From Castanea sativa (Eukaryota; Streptophyta; Magnoliopsida; Fagales; Fagaceae), in assembly GCF_040712315.1 (NCBI RefSeq), contig NC_134023.1:13587442-13651441 (forward strand): a stretch of DNA of 64,000 bases, given 5' to 3'. Of this stretch, positions 22,570 to 34,454 are shown one piece after another; position 1 is the first letter of the stretch; each line of letters starts with the position of its first letter. The position numbers and the translations under genes were made by a program. The notes below the pieces were generated by a model. It had not been told where the DNA came from, did no database searches, and was given only the letters and a program-made list of their open reading frames with translations.

Positions 22570-23300
22570 TAACGTTCCGATTTTTCACTCAAAAATTGGT
22601 CATGTGCTCACCCTTAAACATGTGTTAGCTCCTTTTGTTACCGCGTAATGTCGTATGTAGCAACTGCACCAACCTTGTATGCAACAAATTTGCCATTAAA
22701 AAAAATTATAAGAAGTTACTATCAATTTTACTATAAAAATTTAAGTGTTGACGTGATAATAATTGTTTTTCTTTTGAAAACGACTTGATAATAAATTTAA
22801 TTAGTATTAGTTAAAATAAAAATATTAGAATAGGTTTATTTTTATTTTTATTTTATTTTACTACCAACCACATAAGCTTGCAATGCTCATTAACTTTTCT
22901 AGAAGGTGAAATTGTAGCTTCCAACTTAAAGTAAGCATATGGTTTTATTTTTATTTTTACTAGTCGCTAATCCGTGCAATGCACTTGATAGTTAGCAATT
23001 GTTAAATATCTTTAAAAAAAAAGTATTTAATGCTACAATTAGATTAAAACGAATAAAAACCAATAATTCTAGACTTGATAAACCATTATATAATAAATAA
23101 AAAATTGGAATTAAATCCTAAACTTGATTAAAAGAGGTAAAGAGACAATTAAAAATAATAATCGAAGAAAGAAAGAGAGGATGATTCGTTAAGGGGATAC
23201 AGTGTGACCATAGTCATATAAGATTGTTAAGAGCATGAATTTATTTGAACATTTGAACTATTTTATTTTTTAAGTCCATGAACATTTCATTTTTTTTAAC
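22570..23300. other. AT-rich sequence between MITE and Athila-like element
   Basis: No gene. The phrase CTAGTCGCTAATCCGTGCAATGCAC at 22970-22992 resembles end sequences of some plant Helitrons, but no complete element could be defined. Confidence 0.3.
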
Positions 23301-24621
23301 TCATTGCAAATTATGACTTTTGATATATTTGGAATACTTGATCATATGTAGAATGTACTATGATAATAGCTTAATTTTGCATATTTATATCATTATTAGA
23401 AAGTATTATCATACTTATTTTGAGTTAATTTATGCATTTTATAGTTCAGTTTGGAATAATGCTGAATAATCAATTTTGTGCTGAATTGAATTTTAATGCA
23501 TGAATTTGTCTTTTGTAGGATAATGAAATTAAATAAGTGGATTTGTGCAAAGAAGAAATATAATGGACTTTACTTTAACAATGGCCATGATGAAGTCAAA
23601 GAAAGCCAACTCAATTAAATTCGAGTCCAATTGGAGCAAGGAATCAAAGGAAATTTGCACCAAATCCAAATCCAATTCGGATTAGGATTCTAGCCTGCAC
23701 ACCAATTAGTATTTGGGGCATAACTTTTGGCTCAGATGTCCAATCTAGATGATTCAAGTTGGAATGGAAATTTAACTTAAAGGGATACAATTTTTTAGTT
23801 TATTAAAAGTCCGAATTCTGAAGTTAAATGGGCCTAATACGTTGGTTAAGTGAAACCTTAAAAACCTGGGATTTTTTCCAAACGGGAATTCAACTTGTAA
23901 TAGGATTCCTTGACCTATTTAAAGACTTCTTAGGGTAAAATTCAGTGGTGAGCTGATGTAGAATGTAATTTAGGTTTTCTTAAAGTTTGTTTACAATTTT
24001 TAGAGTTTTATTTGTGTTATGACTTGCTAGAAGCCATGCTAAGGCAAAGGGTGAAACCTAACCGTTTATTGGTATGTTCTTAACAATTATTTTGGTTTTA
24101 ATGCTTATGTTATTATGTTTTTTTTTATTGATTTACTCATCTAGAAAGGTGTTTAGTTCTGTATAATTATTTGATTTATCGTAGACTCTGGGCACGTTAA
24201 ATGCTTAGTATTCCCTACGAACTAATTCACTAGTTTTGTTTTGCCTAAAACTAATCAATTTCATGAAACTACCTTAGACACTTAATTCTTGAGTTTTTAT
24301 TATTAAATCATCTGACTAAGATCATTCTTCATATGAATTTTAGTTGAGTTATAAAATATATATTGTTAAGACTACCAATAAATGTGTTGCGTGTGGATCC
24401 CTAAACCTTAGCGCATTAATATATTGTTATTTTCTCTCAATTTAAATTAACATTACTAAACTATCAAAAATCTCTTCAATTAAACTTTATTATTTAGTTT
24501 TATTCTCTTGTGGTTTGCTAATTAATTCTCTTTTTCCTGTGGATTTGACCTCGGACTTATCGAGTTATTACTTTGCGACAATCCTGCACTTGAGAGCATT
24601 ATTTAAGTTGCAACAAGTTTT

Positions 24622-24639
24622 TGGCGCCGTTGCTGGGGA
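24622..24639 (+). promoter_or_regulatory. tRNA-Asp-type primer-binding site
   Basis: TGGCGCCGTTGCTGGGGA lies just downstream of the LTR end. It complements the 3' end of tRNA-Asp apart from one base, and would prime minus-strand DNA synthesis of the retrotransposon. Confidence 0.8.
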
Positions 24640-25043
24640 ATTACGCGATTAGAGAAGCGTTCCACTTCATTTGGAGTGGTTTTTAGCATTAAATTTCTTC
24701 ACATATTTGGTAATATCTCTTCAACTCTTTTCTTTTTAAGTAGTTTAGTTTTCTTTTAGAGTTTCTCTTTTATTTTTACTTCTTTTTATTGTTAAAGGTA
24801 TTTGTTTTCTTTTCTCTTCTTTTTCCTTCTGCTTTACTTTTGCATGTGTGTTTGGTGTTGTGATAGTGATAATTACTTGGTTAGAATTGAGTTTAATAAT
24901 TTGTTTGGAAATTTATCTGATTCTTTCACACATTCTTGCACACTTGATATCATGGCGGACTTAAAGAGTAATCATGGTGATGAGAATAATTTAAATAATA
25001 AAACTTTCATACTCACCAACCAACTAGAACTCTCAGGGATTAT

Positions 25044-26187
25044 TTGGAACCTACTAGGAGTAGTGCACCATCATGCATCATTTTTCCAACTAATGCAAAT
25101 AATTTTAATTTTAAGCCTGGTATGATTTCATTACTTTCTAAATTTCATGGCTTAGATTCTAAAAACTCTTACCTACACTTTAAGGAATTTGAGGAGGTAT
25201 GTTCTACCTTCTATGACCAATCATGTAATGAAGAGACCATAAGGTTGAAGTTGTTTCTTTTTTCTCTTAAAAACAGGGAAAAAACTTGGCTTAATTCTTT
25301 AAGACCTAGGTCAATTGGTACTTGGCAAGAGATGCAAACTCAGTTTTTAAAGAAATTTTTTCCAATTCATAGGACTAATGCACTTAGAAGACAAATAATG
25401 AATTTTTCACAAAAAGATAATGAGACATTTTTTCAGTGTTGGAAAGATTTGCTTAATGCTTATCCACATCATGGCTATGAAACTTGGTGTATAATTAGTT
25501 TTTTCTATGAAAGTTTAACTCTAAAAATGCGCCAATTTGTAGAGACGATGTGCAATGGAGAATTTTTGAATAAAGATCCTGATGAGGCTTTTGATTATTT
25601 TGATCTCTTAACTGAGAATGCCTAATCTTGGGATACCACTGATACCTCAGATAGCTCTGGAGCATCCACCAACCCCTTTAGGGGTGGTAAGTACCAACTT
25701 AGGGAAGATGTTGACCTTAGTGCTAGGATGGCTAGTCTAACTAGTAAGCTTGAAGCCATGGAACTAAGAAAGGTCAATGGAATCAATACTGTGCCTAAAA
25801 TTGATGAAGTTTGTAGAATTTGTGAGACCATGGAACACCCTACAAATGAATGCCCTACAATTTTAGCTTTTAAAGAGGTGTTGCATGATCAAGCAAATAC
25901 TATGAACATGGTGGAAAAAATCATACCCTTCTCCTTATTCAGAGACATACAATTCAAGGTGGAGGAATCACCCAAATTTTAGTTGGAGGAATGATAATGT
26001 GGTTGCACCTCCTATACATGGTTCTTCAAATTTTTTTCCCAATAATTCCCCTCCAAAGAAGAGTCTTGAGGACACTTTGCAACAATTCATGCAAACTCAA
26101 TCCACCATTAATCGTCAGAACTCACAAGCCATAAATGACATAAGGAGCACTCTCACTAAATTGAACGCATCCATGGGCACAATATAA
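25044..26187 (+). pseudogene. Athila-like gag remnant
   Basis: The open segment 25044-25625 has the plant retrotransposon gag core: ISLLSKFHGLDSKNSYLHFKEF, then LFLFSLKNREKTWLNSL, WQEMQTQFLKKFFP and MNFSQKDNETFFQCWKDLL. After a stop it continues at 25728 with VCRICETMEHPTNECPT, a C-X2-C-like zinc knuckle remnant, and then a Gln/Asn-rich tail to 26187. It would have formed the nucleocapsid; stops make it defective. Confidence 0.85.
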
Positions 26188-26268
26188 AAGGGTAAGTTTC
26201 CATCTCAACCACAACCAAACCCCCAATGTCAATTTTGTGTTGATGATTGTAGTTCCTCTGAAAATAAA

Positions 26269-29018
26269 GTGAGTCAAGCTAAATCTGTAACTACTCTTCT
26301 TAGTGGAAAAATCATTGAAAAAGATATTCCTAAAAGCAATACACATGATTACTCTTCCAAAATAAAGAGTAGTGATGAAATCCTTGAGCCTAAATCTAAT
26401 GAAATTGAAAGGTGTCACATCCCTGCTCCCTTTCCCCAAAGGTTGATTCCACCTCAAAAGGCAAATCAAAATTTTAAAATCCTTGAAGTGCTTAAGCAAG
26501 TTAAAGTGAACATTCCTCTTTTGGGTGCTATAAAGAAAATTCCATCATATGCTAAATTTTTGAAAGATTTGTGTACTGTTCAGTGTAAGCTTAATGTACA
26601 TAAGAAGACATTTTTGACTGAACAAGTTAGTGCAATCATTCAAAACAATAGACCTCCTAAGTTCAAAGATCTAGGTTGTCCCATTATTTCATGTGTGATT
26701 GGTAATTCAAAAATAGAGAAAGCTTTGCTTGATCTTGGGGCAAGTGTGAATCTTTTGTCGTATCCAGTGTATGAGCAATTAGGTTTGGGCAAGTTAAAAC
26801 CCACTTCCATAATTTTACAACTTGCCGATCGATCTGTAATTGCTCCTAAGGGTATTGTTGAGGATGTTTTGGTTCAAGTGGACAAGTTTGATTTTCCTGT
26901 TGACTTTATTATTTGGACATGCATCCTATTTATAATGCTAATTCTCAAATACCTATGATTTTAGGAGGCCTATTTCTTGCAACTTCTAATGCATTGATAA
27001 ATTGTAGAAGTGGGGTCTTAAAATTATCTTTTGGCAATATGGCCCTTGAGCTTAATATTTTTAATACTTGTAAGCAAACTAGGGATGAAGAGGATGTGCA
27101 TGAAGTTAACTTGATTGAAACAATTGTTCAAGATCAAACATTAGAAACTTTTTAAGTCAATTCATGTGATTTGGACTTTGATGAGGATTCCAAAATTTCA
27201 TACATTCATTGTCTCTTGGAATTTGCACAAGAATTGGAAGCGAGCAATTGAAAATTGAAATATGAGGAGTTGCCACCTTGTGAAATAAAGTTGTTGCCAT
27301 CTAGTGAGCAAGTACCTAAATGGGAGTTGAAGCCCTGGCCAAATGATCTCACGTATACTTTTCTAGGAACTGATGAGACTTTTCCTATGGTAATATCTTC
27401 TGAACTTGACTCATAGCAAGAATGTAAGTTATTAAATTTTTTGAGTAAACCTAAGGGTGTTAAAGGAAGGAACATGGCTAACATAAAAGGACTTAGTCCA
27501 TTGGTATGTATTCATAGGATTTATTTAGAGGACAATGTTAAACCATCTAAGGATATGCAACGTAGGTTGAACCCTACAATGAAAGAGGTAGTTAGGATTG
27601 AAGAGCTCAAATTGTTAGATGTGGGTATCATATACCCCATTACAAATAGTAAATGGGTAAGTCCTACTCAAGTGGTGCCTAAGAAGTCTGGAATAACTGT
27701 GGTAAAAAATGAGAATAATGAGTTAATTCCAACTCGTGTCACCACAAGTTGGCGCATGTATATTGATTATAGAAAATTGAATGCAATCACTAGGAAAGAT
27801 CACTTCCCTTTACTTTCTTGGATCAACTTTTAGAGAGAGTAGCGAGTTATGAGTACTATTGCTTTTTAGATGGGTATTCTGGGTACTATCAAATTGAAAT
27901 TGCACTTAAAGATCAAGAGAAAACCACATTTACTTGTCCTTTTGGTGCTTTTGCATTTAGGAGGATGTCATTTGGTTTATGTAATGCACCTGCCACTTTT
28001 CAAAGATGCATGCTAAGTATTTTTAGTGACAAGGTAGAGCATTAGAGGTTTTCATGGATGATTTTTCTATTTTTGGTGACTCTTTTGATGAATGCCTTTC
28101 TAATTTGCAAAAAGTCTTAACTAGGTGTGAAGAAAATAGTTTACTATTAAAATGGGAAAAGTGTCATTTTATGGTCACAAAAGGGATTGTATTAGGCCAC
28201 ATTGTTTCATCAAAAGGGATAGAGGTGGATAAAGCAAAAAATTGAGTTGATTACTAATTTGCCTACAGCTAAGACTGTTAAAGATGTGAGATCATTCCTA
28301 GGACATGCTGGATTTTATAGGAGGTTCATAAAAGACTTTAGTTTCATATCTAGACCTATGTGTAACCTCCTAACAAATGACACTCCCTTTGAATGGACCC
28401 AAGCTTGCCAAGAAGTTTTTGATAAGCCAAAAGGCATGTTTACCACTGCACCTATCATGCAACCACCAAATTGGACTTTACCTTTTGAAATTATGTGTGA
28501 TGCAAGTGATTATGCGATTGGAGCTGTTTTAGGGCAAAGAAAGGATAAAAAATCTCATGTAATTTATTATGCAAGTAAGACTTTGAATGATGCTCCAATG
28601 AATTACAACTGAAAAAAAGTTACTTGCTGTGGTATTTGCCTTAGATAAATTCCGTTCATATATTCTTGGTTCTCTTGTTGTTGTTTTCATTGACCATGTA
28701 GCTTTAAAATATCTTCTTTCAGAGAAGGATGCAAAGCCAAGGTTGATTAGATGGACTCTTCTACTACAAGAATTTAATATCACCATCAAAGATAAAAAGG
28801 GAGTAGAAAATGTGGTGGCAAACCATCTGTCGCGCTTCACTTTTAATGAATCCATGGATGCATTGCCCATTAGGGATTCATTCCCTAATGAACAATTGTT
28901 TTCCATCTCTACTTTGCCTTTGTATGTTGATATTGTCAATTTTCTTGTCATAGGCCAAGCACCATCTCATTGGAGTGCTCAAGATAAGAAACGCTTCAAG
29001 GATTTTCTTAGTCAGTAG
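26269..29018 (+). pseudogene. Athila-like pol remnant (protease, RT, RNase H)
   Basis: Protease DLGASVNLLSYPVYEQLGLG lies at 26731-26790; the DLGAS form is typical of this lineage. RT starts near 27640 (PITNSKWVSPTQVVPKKSG), continues with SWRMYIDYRKLNAITRKDHF and YQIEIALKDQEKTTFTCPFG, and has an intact FMDDFSIFG box at 28051-28077. RNase H is at 28300-28850 (RRFIKDFSFISRPMCNLL, CDASDYAIGAVLGQ, FRSYILGSLVVVFIDH, VANHLSRF). Stops at 27832, 28044 and 28245 and frameshifts break it. Integrase is absent, cut off at the Copia junction. Confidence 0.88.
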
Positions 29019-30046
29019 TTTGAGATGAAAGATCTTGGACATCTCAGCTACCTCTCGGGTCTTGAAATCACTCATTCCACAGATGATCTTTATATTACTC
29101 AAGCCAAGTATACTTCTGAACTTTTGTCTTAAGTTGGACTCATTGATAGCAAAACTGTTGATATTCTAGTTGAGCTTAATGTCAATCTAACTCCCTTGGG
29201 GGGGAAACCATTGTCTAATCCCTTTCTTTACAGATGATTGGTTGGCAGCTTAGTTTATTTCACTGTCACTCGTCTAAACATTTCCTATGATGTTTACCAA
29301 GTGAGCCAGTATCTGTCTACTCCATGATTGACTCACTACATTACCGTTTTGTGCATTCTTCGATACTTGAAGGACACTCTCTTCCATGACCTTTTCTACT
29401 CTGCTCAGTCTCCTCTTGTTCTCTGTGCATTCTTTGATGCTGATTAGGCAGGAGATCCCATTGATTGTAGGTCCACCACTAGTTATTGCTTTCTTCTTGA
29501 TTCTTCTTTGATTTCTTGGTGAAGTAAGAAACAAACCCTTGTGGCCCACTCTAGTATCGAAGTAGAATATTGTGCCATTGCTGATACCACATCTGAGCTC
29601 CTTTGGCTACGATGGCTTCTTAAGGATGTAGTGTGTCCATATCCTTTGCTACTCTTCTTTATTACAACAACTAGAGTGCCATTCATATTGCTCACAATGA
29701 TATCTTCCATGAACGGGCTAAACACATCGAGATTGATTGTCATTTTATCTGTTATCATCTTGTCCATGGTGCTCTTAAGTTGTTCTTAATCTTCTCTAAA
29801 GATCAACTTGCAAATATCTTCACTAAGTTACATCCTAAGGGACGCCTTCGTGCTTTGGTTGACAACCTCAAGTTAGTCTTACACCCACCTTGAGTTTGAG
29901 GGGGGCTGTTAATGTGTAATAGGGTTGCGGGCTTTAGCCCACCTTGTTTGCTTGTATAACACACATACTTGTACTACACACTCTGCCTTCTATATAAAGG
30001 CAATCATGTATATTTTATTCTCTGTGAAATACAACACTATGCATTC
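29019..30046 (+). mobile_element. Copia retrotransposon 3' fragment (RT end, RNase H, 3' LTR)
   Basis: Begins mid-domain with FEMKDLGHLSYLSGLEITHS, the C-terminal part of Copia RT, then VSQYLSTP, ILRYLKDTLFHDLFYS, STTSYCFLLDSSLISW and AHSSIEVEYCAIADTTSELL of the RNase H. Several tryptophan codons have become stops. A polypurine tract (GAGTTTGAGGGGGGC) ends at 29906 and an LTR begins TGTTAATGTG at 29907. Its 5' half is missing, and it abuts the Athila-like pol without an intervening LTR. Confidence 0.85.
29907..30046 (+). repeat. Copia 3' LTR (short)
   Basis: Starts TGTTAATG right after the polypurine tract, contains TATATAAAGG at 29991-30000, and ends near GCATTCA at 30046. About 140 bp, short for a Copia LTR but possibly complete. 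No partner LTR is present. Confidence 0.6.
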
Positions 30047-31339
30047 AGTATTTTTGATAGTTATATATGGACTGATGTTGAATTCACTTTAATTTGGGAT
30101 AAATGTGCTTAATTTAACTTAATAAAGCGTCAATATATCATTTTCTCTTTGGCATAAATCAAAATGGTTCCTAGTCTGCATTTGCATTGGTCTTAGTTGC
30201 TCATAGTTTTGATAATATCTTTTCTTGTATTGTTATTCTTCCAAATCAGCATTTTCAATTTTACACTCTCTTCTATAATCTTGTTGCTTAATTAATTTAC
30301 TAGGTTGGATATCTTTTGGTTCATTGGATGGGTTCCTATACTCATTTTTACCAATTGGGATGCTTGAGAAATTTTCAAAGGCACACATACTGAATTCGTG
30401 ATTCAAGTTAATCCACTGCTTGATTGCTTTGGCTTTACAATTTATTTTTCTCAAATAGAGATGCAGGAAAAGATTATCTGAACAATTTATGAATATACTT
30501 GTGCCTCAACAATGAGACCGAAAACTATAATCTTCACTTTGTTGGTTCCATCTATTGGTTTGAAAGCTTTCCTACTAATCAGTTTTTAGTAATCTTTCAT
30601 TGTTTGAAACTATCTCCTGCTAAGTACAATATATGTTCATAATGGTTCAGTGGATTGCATCAGATCAATTCTCATCCTTCTTGTCCGAGAGTGATCTGCA
30701 CCAATTTGTACTGGTTGAGGGGATCCATGATCCTTCTTACTTTTTTTGCTGCTTTCAAGTGAGATTCTCTTAGTAAAGCATGTTTGCTAATTACAGTATA
30801 CAGTGAAACACACATTATGTAAGTTCAAAAAGGATTAAGGATACCCTGGTTAAGGCTTAGTACAATAGGAGAGAGTATTTTATGCGGGACCAAACACATG
30901 TTATAAGAGAGAGGGTTATGAGACCGTCTCATAATACAACTTTTTCATTGAGTAGAGTAGAATTTATGTTTATTATATTGAAGGATAGGTCATTTTGAAA
31001 CATTTGCATATGTCACTTGTGACAAGAATATAACGTTTCAAAGAAAATCATAGAATGGTTGGCTAAGAAACATCTCATCATCATTATCTGTTAATACCAT
31101 TATATACACATACCAAGCAATGTATATATCTTTCACTCCTTTTAAGAAACTGAAGTCACATTTTCATTTGAGCTTTGTTTTTGAGTTTTTTTATGGTCTT
31201 ACTCACGTCCTGATTATTGTAATTGATGTAGAGACTGGCAACCCACTGCAATGTCTTACCAAAGTACATAATCTTTGGTCTACTAACCTTGTCCTTCAAT
31301 TTATACTGTGCATTGTATCTAATTTGTATTCATTACTAG
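30047..31339. other. Intergenic or intronic sequence
   Basis: No recognisable gene. A TTCAG-preceded segment at 30650-30720 reads WIASDQFSSFLSESDLHQF and could be an exon of the unrecognised gene below, but no matching donor is clear. Confidence 0.3.
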
Positions 31340-31603
31340 GTCAGAAGCGTGCATCCAGCTCAGCTGCTCCCAAGCAAGCCCCAAGTATCTCAGTATCTGC
31401 ACAAGGTAATTTGCAACCTGCTAGATATGTTAAAGAACAACAGAGTCTTATGAATTGCCAATAATTAATACTCTTTTTTTCTTTCAGGTAATGAAAGGGC
31501 AATATTGTTGTTCCTGCTATTTGAAATTGCAGTGTCGGTCATACTAGCTGGACATGTACAATTTTGTGGTATCTTTTGGAGGAAAAAGAAGCTTCAAGGC
31601 TAA
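31340..31603 (+). CDS. Candidate last two exons of an unrecognised gene
   Basis: Exon 31340-31405 (acceptor TTACTAG, donor AAG/GTAAT) encodes QKRASSSAAPKQAPSISVSA. Exon 31488-31603 (acceptor TTTCTTTCAG) encodes GNERAILLFLLFEIAVSVIL, a hydrophobic stretch, and ends with a basic tail FWRKKKLQG and a TAA stop. The first exon ends with one base of a codon and the second supplies the other two, so phases fit. The predicted C-terminus has one membrane-spanning segment followed by a Lys/Arg-rich cytosolic-type tail. I do not recognise the family. Upstream exons may lie beyond the retrotransposon block to the left. It could also be a non-coding transcript. Confidence 0.35.
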
Positions 31604-32702
31604 AACCTCAGAAGTTTCCAAGAAAAGCGAGTAAGCTTGAATCCTAATACTTTTGCTGAAAATAACAATAGATAATGGGATAAGGAAGATGGACAATAAA
31701 CACTAGAGGGAGACACATTGTGTTGGAGATGTTACACAAAGTAACAATGGAAGAATAAGATTAACATAAAAGACAAACAGAAAATAGATAACTTGGAGGA
31801 ATTATATCATTTTCCTTAAACAATATTTTCCCTCCACACTTTTGTTGCTAAAGGGTTATCGCAAATTTGTCTCCAGGATACAACCAAGATGTTGGGTTCT
31901 ACAGATAATAATTCTGGAGAATGACCACAAGATTTCTTGTGTTTCTCTCAAAAGTGAATATAAGCCTCTATTTATGTCCATAGGGTTATGTTTCATGAAA
32001 AGACATGTATGGAGAGTTAGTTATTTTTTCATAAAACAGTTAACAAAGATTGAAACCTCTTCAACCTTTTTGAATAGTCACCAGAACATTTTGCAAAAAA
32101 TTTCAGAATTTAAATTTTCATTTTATGAAACCATATTCTCCAAACTCAAACGTTATTATTACAACCTATCCTTGTATATACCTATATATACAACACATTG
32201 CTCTCTTTACAGTAGAAAAAGTGAAGCACAGTTCTCATGGTTTCAGGTAAATCAATTTCTTTATTTTAAGAAAAATCTAGCATAGAAATCCATGCTACCT
32301 TTAATAATATTACAATGTTTATTTTCTTTTTGGCCCTTCAGCATTATCTCCAGCTTAAAAATAAAGTATTTGGCAGGATGATTATGGAGATTGAAAGTAT
32401 TTCAACTCCTATTTGAATTGAAATACAAATACTAATCCTAATCCTAATGTATTGCAGAAATTCTCATCCTAATTTACAGCTCATCTACTACAGAAGCTTA
32501 TTTAAAATTCAAGAGATTTATTTGAATTCAACTTGAAAACTAGCATCTTTATCTTCTTATATTGTTATCCACATGCAACGCAATCTCATTTTGGTGTCAT
32601 CTGAACCATAGCATTCCCTTCCCCTTGAAAGCAAAAGTTGTCCTCAAGATTCTGGTGAGGGAATTGTGTTTTTCCTCCATAGGTTTGTAACATTAGCAAC
32701 CA
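31604..32702. other. Intergenic sequence
   Basis: No gene recognised; the open frames here lack motifs and have AT-rich codon use. Confidence 0.4.
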
Positions 32703-32736
32703 AGGCAAAAGCAAAGGCAAAGGCAAAGGCAAAGGC
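32703..32736. repeat. (GGCAAA)n hexanucleotide repeat
   Basis: Five to six GGCAAA units, the first imperfect, 20 bp before a solo LTR. Confidence 0.85.
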
Positions 32737-32757
32737 ATCCATTGAAGCTGAGAATTC

Positions 32758-33678
32758 TGTTGGGAAATTTAGACCCCAGTTGATAGAATTAATAAGTTTT
32801 AAACCGAAGTTGTTAATTCAATTTATTATGAATAAATTTTGTTAAAACAAACAAACATCAATATCATGTCAATATCATGCACATCGGAAAAGTAAATAAG
32901 ACAAAATATGATGACCCTAGAAAAATAATGAAACAAACTAGTTTCACAATAAAAAACCTAGGGGAAAACCTTCTCGAAAAGAAATTCACTATAGTAAAGA
33001 GAAGTTTCAGATCTAGTACAAAACCTTTGTTCCTGGACTCTACAAACCTAGTAGATGAACTTACAGTAGAAACCTTCTACTGCTTCAGAACCTTTGAACT
33101 CTCTAGTATATGAACGCCACCAATGATGCACAGATCCTAGTATGTGACTAACTCCCAGCAACTTGAAGAAGATGTTGTTGGTTGCAAAGTTCTTCACTTC
33201 ATCAACGATGAAGATCAAGAAGCACTTAGTTACAAAACCCTAAGGCGTAAAGACATAATAACTTCTTTTTAGAGAGAATAGGGCACTAGGTCACTATTTG
33301 CATGTGTTCTCTATGTATAACGACCTTTAAAATAAACCTTATATATCTCTAGGGTTGTGAGAAAAGAAACCCTACACATATATGTCAGCATGAGCCGAAA
33401 ATCAAATCTGGAAATTCTGATTTTGTAGATCTCGACAGATTCAGCTTCTATCGAGCTTCATTCCCAAGTCTCGATAGATATTGTTTCTGTCGAGATATTT
33501 GTCGAGCTTTAATGAACAGTTTTTCTTCACTTGTTTTTTGGTCCAATCTTCATGGCTTTAATACTTGGCTTGAACAACATGTTTTTTGAAGTACTAAACT
33601 CATCCTAGATCTTTCCAATTACAAGTAAAGTACATTTTGCCAAAGGATTAGCTAATTACATAAAATATGTTCCTAACA
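32758..33678. mobile_element. Solo LTR
   Basis: About 921 bp beginning TGTTGGGAAATTTAG and ending TTCCTAACA, the inverted TGTT/AACA termini typical of LTRs. It is flanked by AATTC (32753-32757) and AGTTC (33679-33683), a 4-of-5 match. The interior has short TCTCGATAGA / TCGAGATAT motifs (33430-33510) and a TATA-like AACCTTATATATC stretch. No internal retrotransposon domain follows on either side, so unequal recombination between LTRs is the likely origin. Confidence 0.6.
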
Positions 33679-34454
33679 AGTTCAAGTGATGATGTGATCT
33701 GTGAAACAGACTACTGGAGTAGTTAATTCGAGACCACATCATGTTCAAGAGGATTTATCAATCCATTATATGGGAAGCAAGAGATAGTGGAAGTGAAATT
33801 GCATAATGAGGAAGCAAAATCGATGCAAACCTGTAGCAGTTTAAGTTTAAGAAGAGAAGAAAGAGCCTTGTCATCAACTAATTAGAGAGTCAATAGGCAG
33901 TGGAGGAGCCATGATTTGACTAGGGAGCAACATGTATATATATACACATGTATGCATGCACATACACACACGTATTGATGTAGTATTTAAGGCCAGTATA
34001 AAAGACATAATACTGAAAATGAGTATTGAAAAGGAAAAAGAAAAAAAAGATAATGTATTTATTTTTGTACTTTGCAATTTACCCATGATTTGTCTTTGTT
34101 TATACTTCCACCCCATTAACTCCAAGTCCTAACTTTGTCTCTAGTTGGAAACATCATGAGGTACTAGGCTGTTGGAAAATGGGAGAAACTTATCCTCTTG
34201 GTTTCTAACCTTTTCACTTTAGTGAATAGAATCAAGTTGTTATCATTACTACGAATATAGAAGTAACACACTGATGGAATTATACTTAACAAATTATTAT
34301 GAAAATTGTTGCAAAAATTTATGATTAATCAACAAATTATTATACATGATAACTGTTGAAAAATCAAAGGTACAAGTGAAGAGAGTCAAGAGAAATAATT
34401 TCTCTCTCTCGTGTGTGGAAAAATTTACTAGAATAGTGCCTTTGATATTACTAA
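33679..34454. other. Intergenic sequence with a dispersed repeat
   Basis: No gene. The segment 34337-34450 (TACATGATAACTGTTGAAAA, GTGTGTGGAAAAATTTACTAG) is closely similar to 45290-45390, showing a dispersed repeat into which the Harbinger element at 34455 inserted. Confidence 0.5.

Larger units (their letters stand above)
23310..29018 (+). mobile_element. Athila/Tat-like Ty3 retrotransposon, 3' truncated
   Basis: A 5' LTR-like region ends near 24615 (GTTGCAACA) and is followed at 24622-24639 by TGGCGCCGTTGCTGGGGA, which matches the tRNA-Asp-type primer-binding site used by Athila/Tat elements with one difference. Gag, protease, RT and RNase H follow on the plus strand with stops and frameshifts. 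Integrase and the 3' LTR are missing: at about 29018 the sequence changes abruptly to a Copia reverse transcriptase. The LTR start is approximate. Confidence 0.82.
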
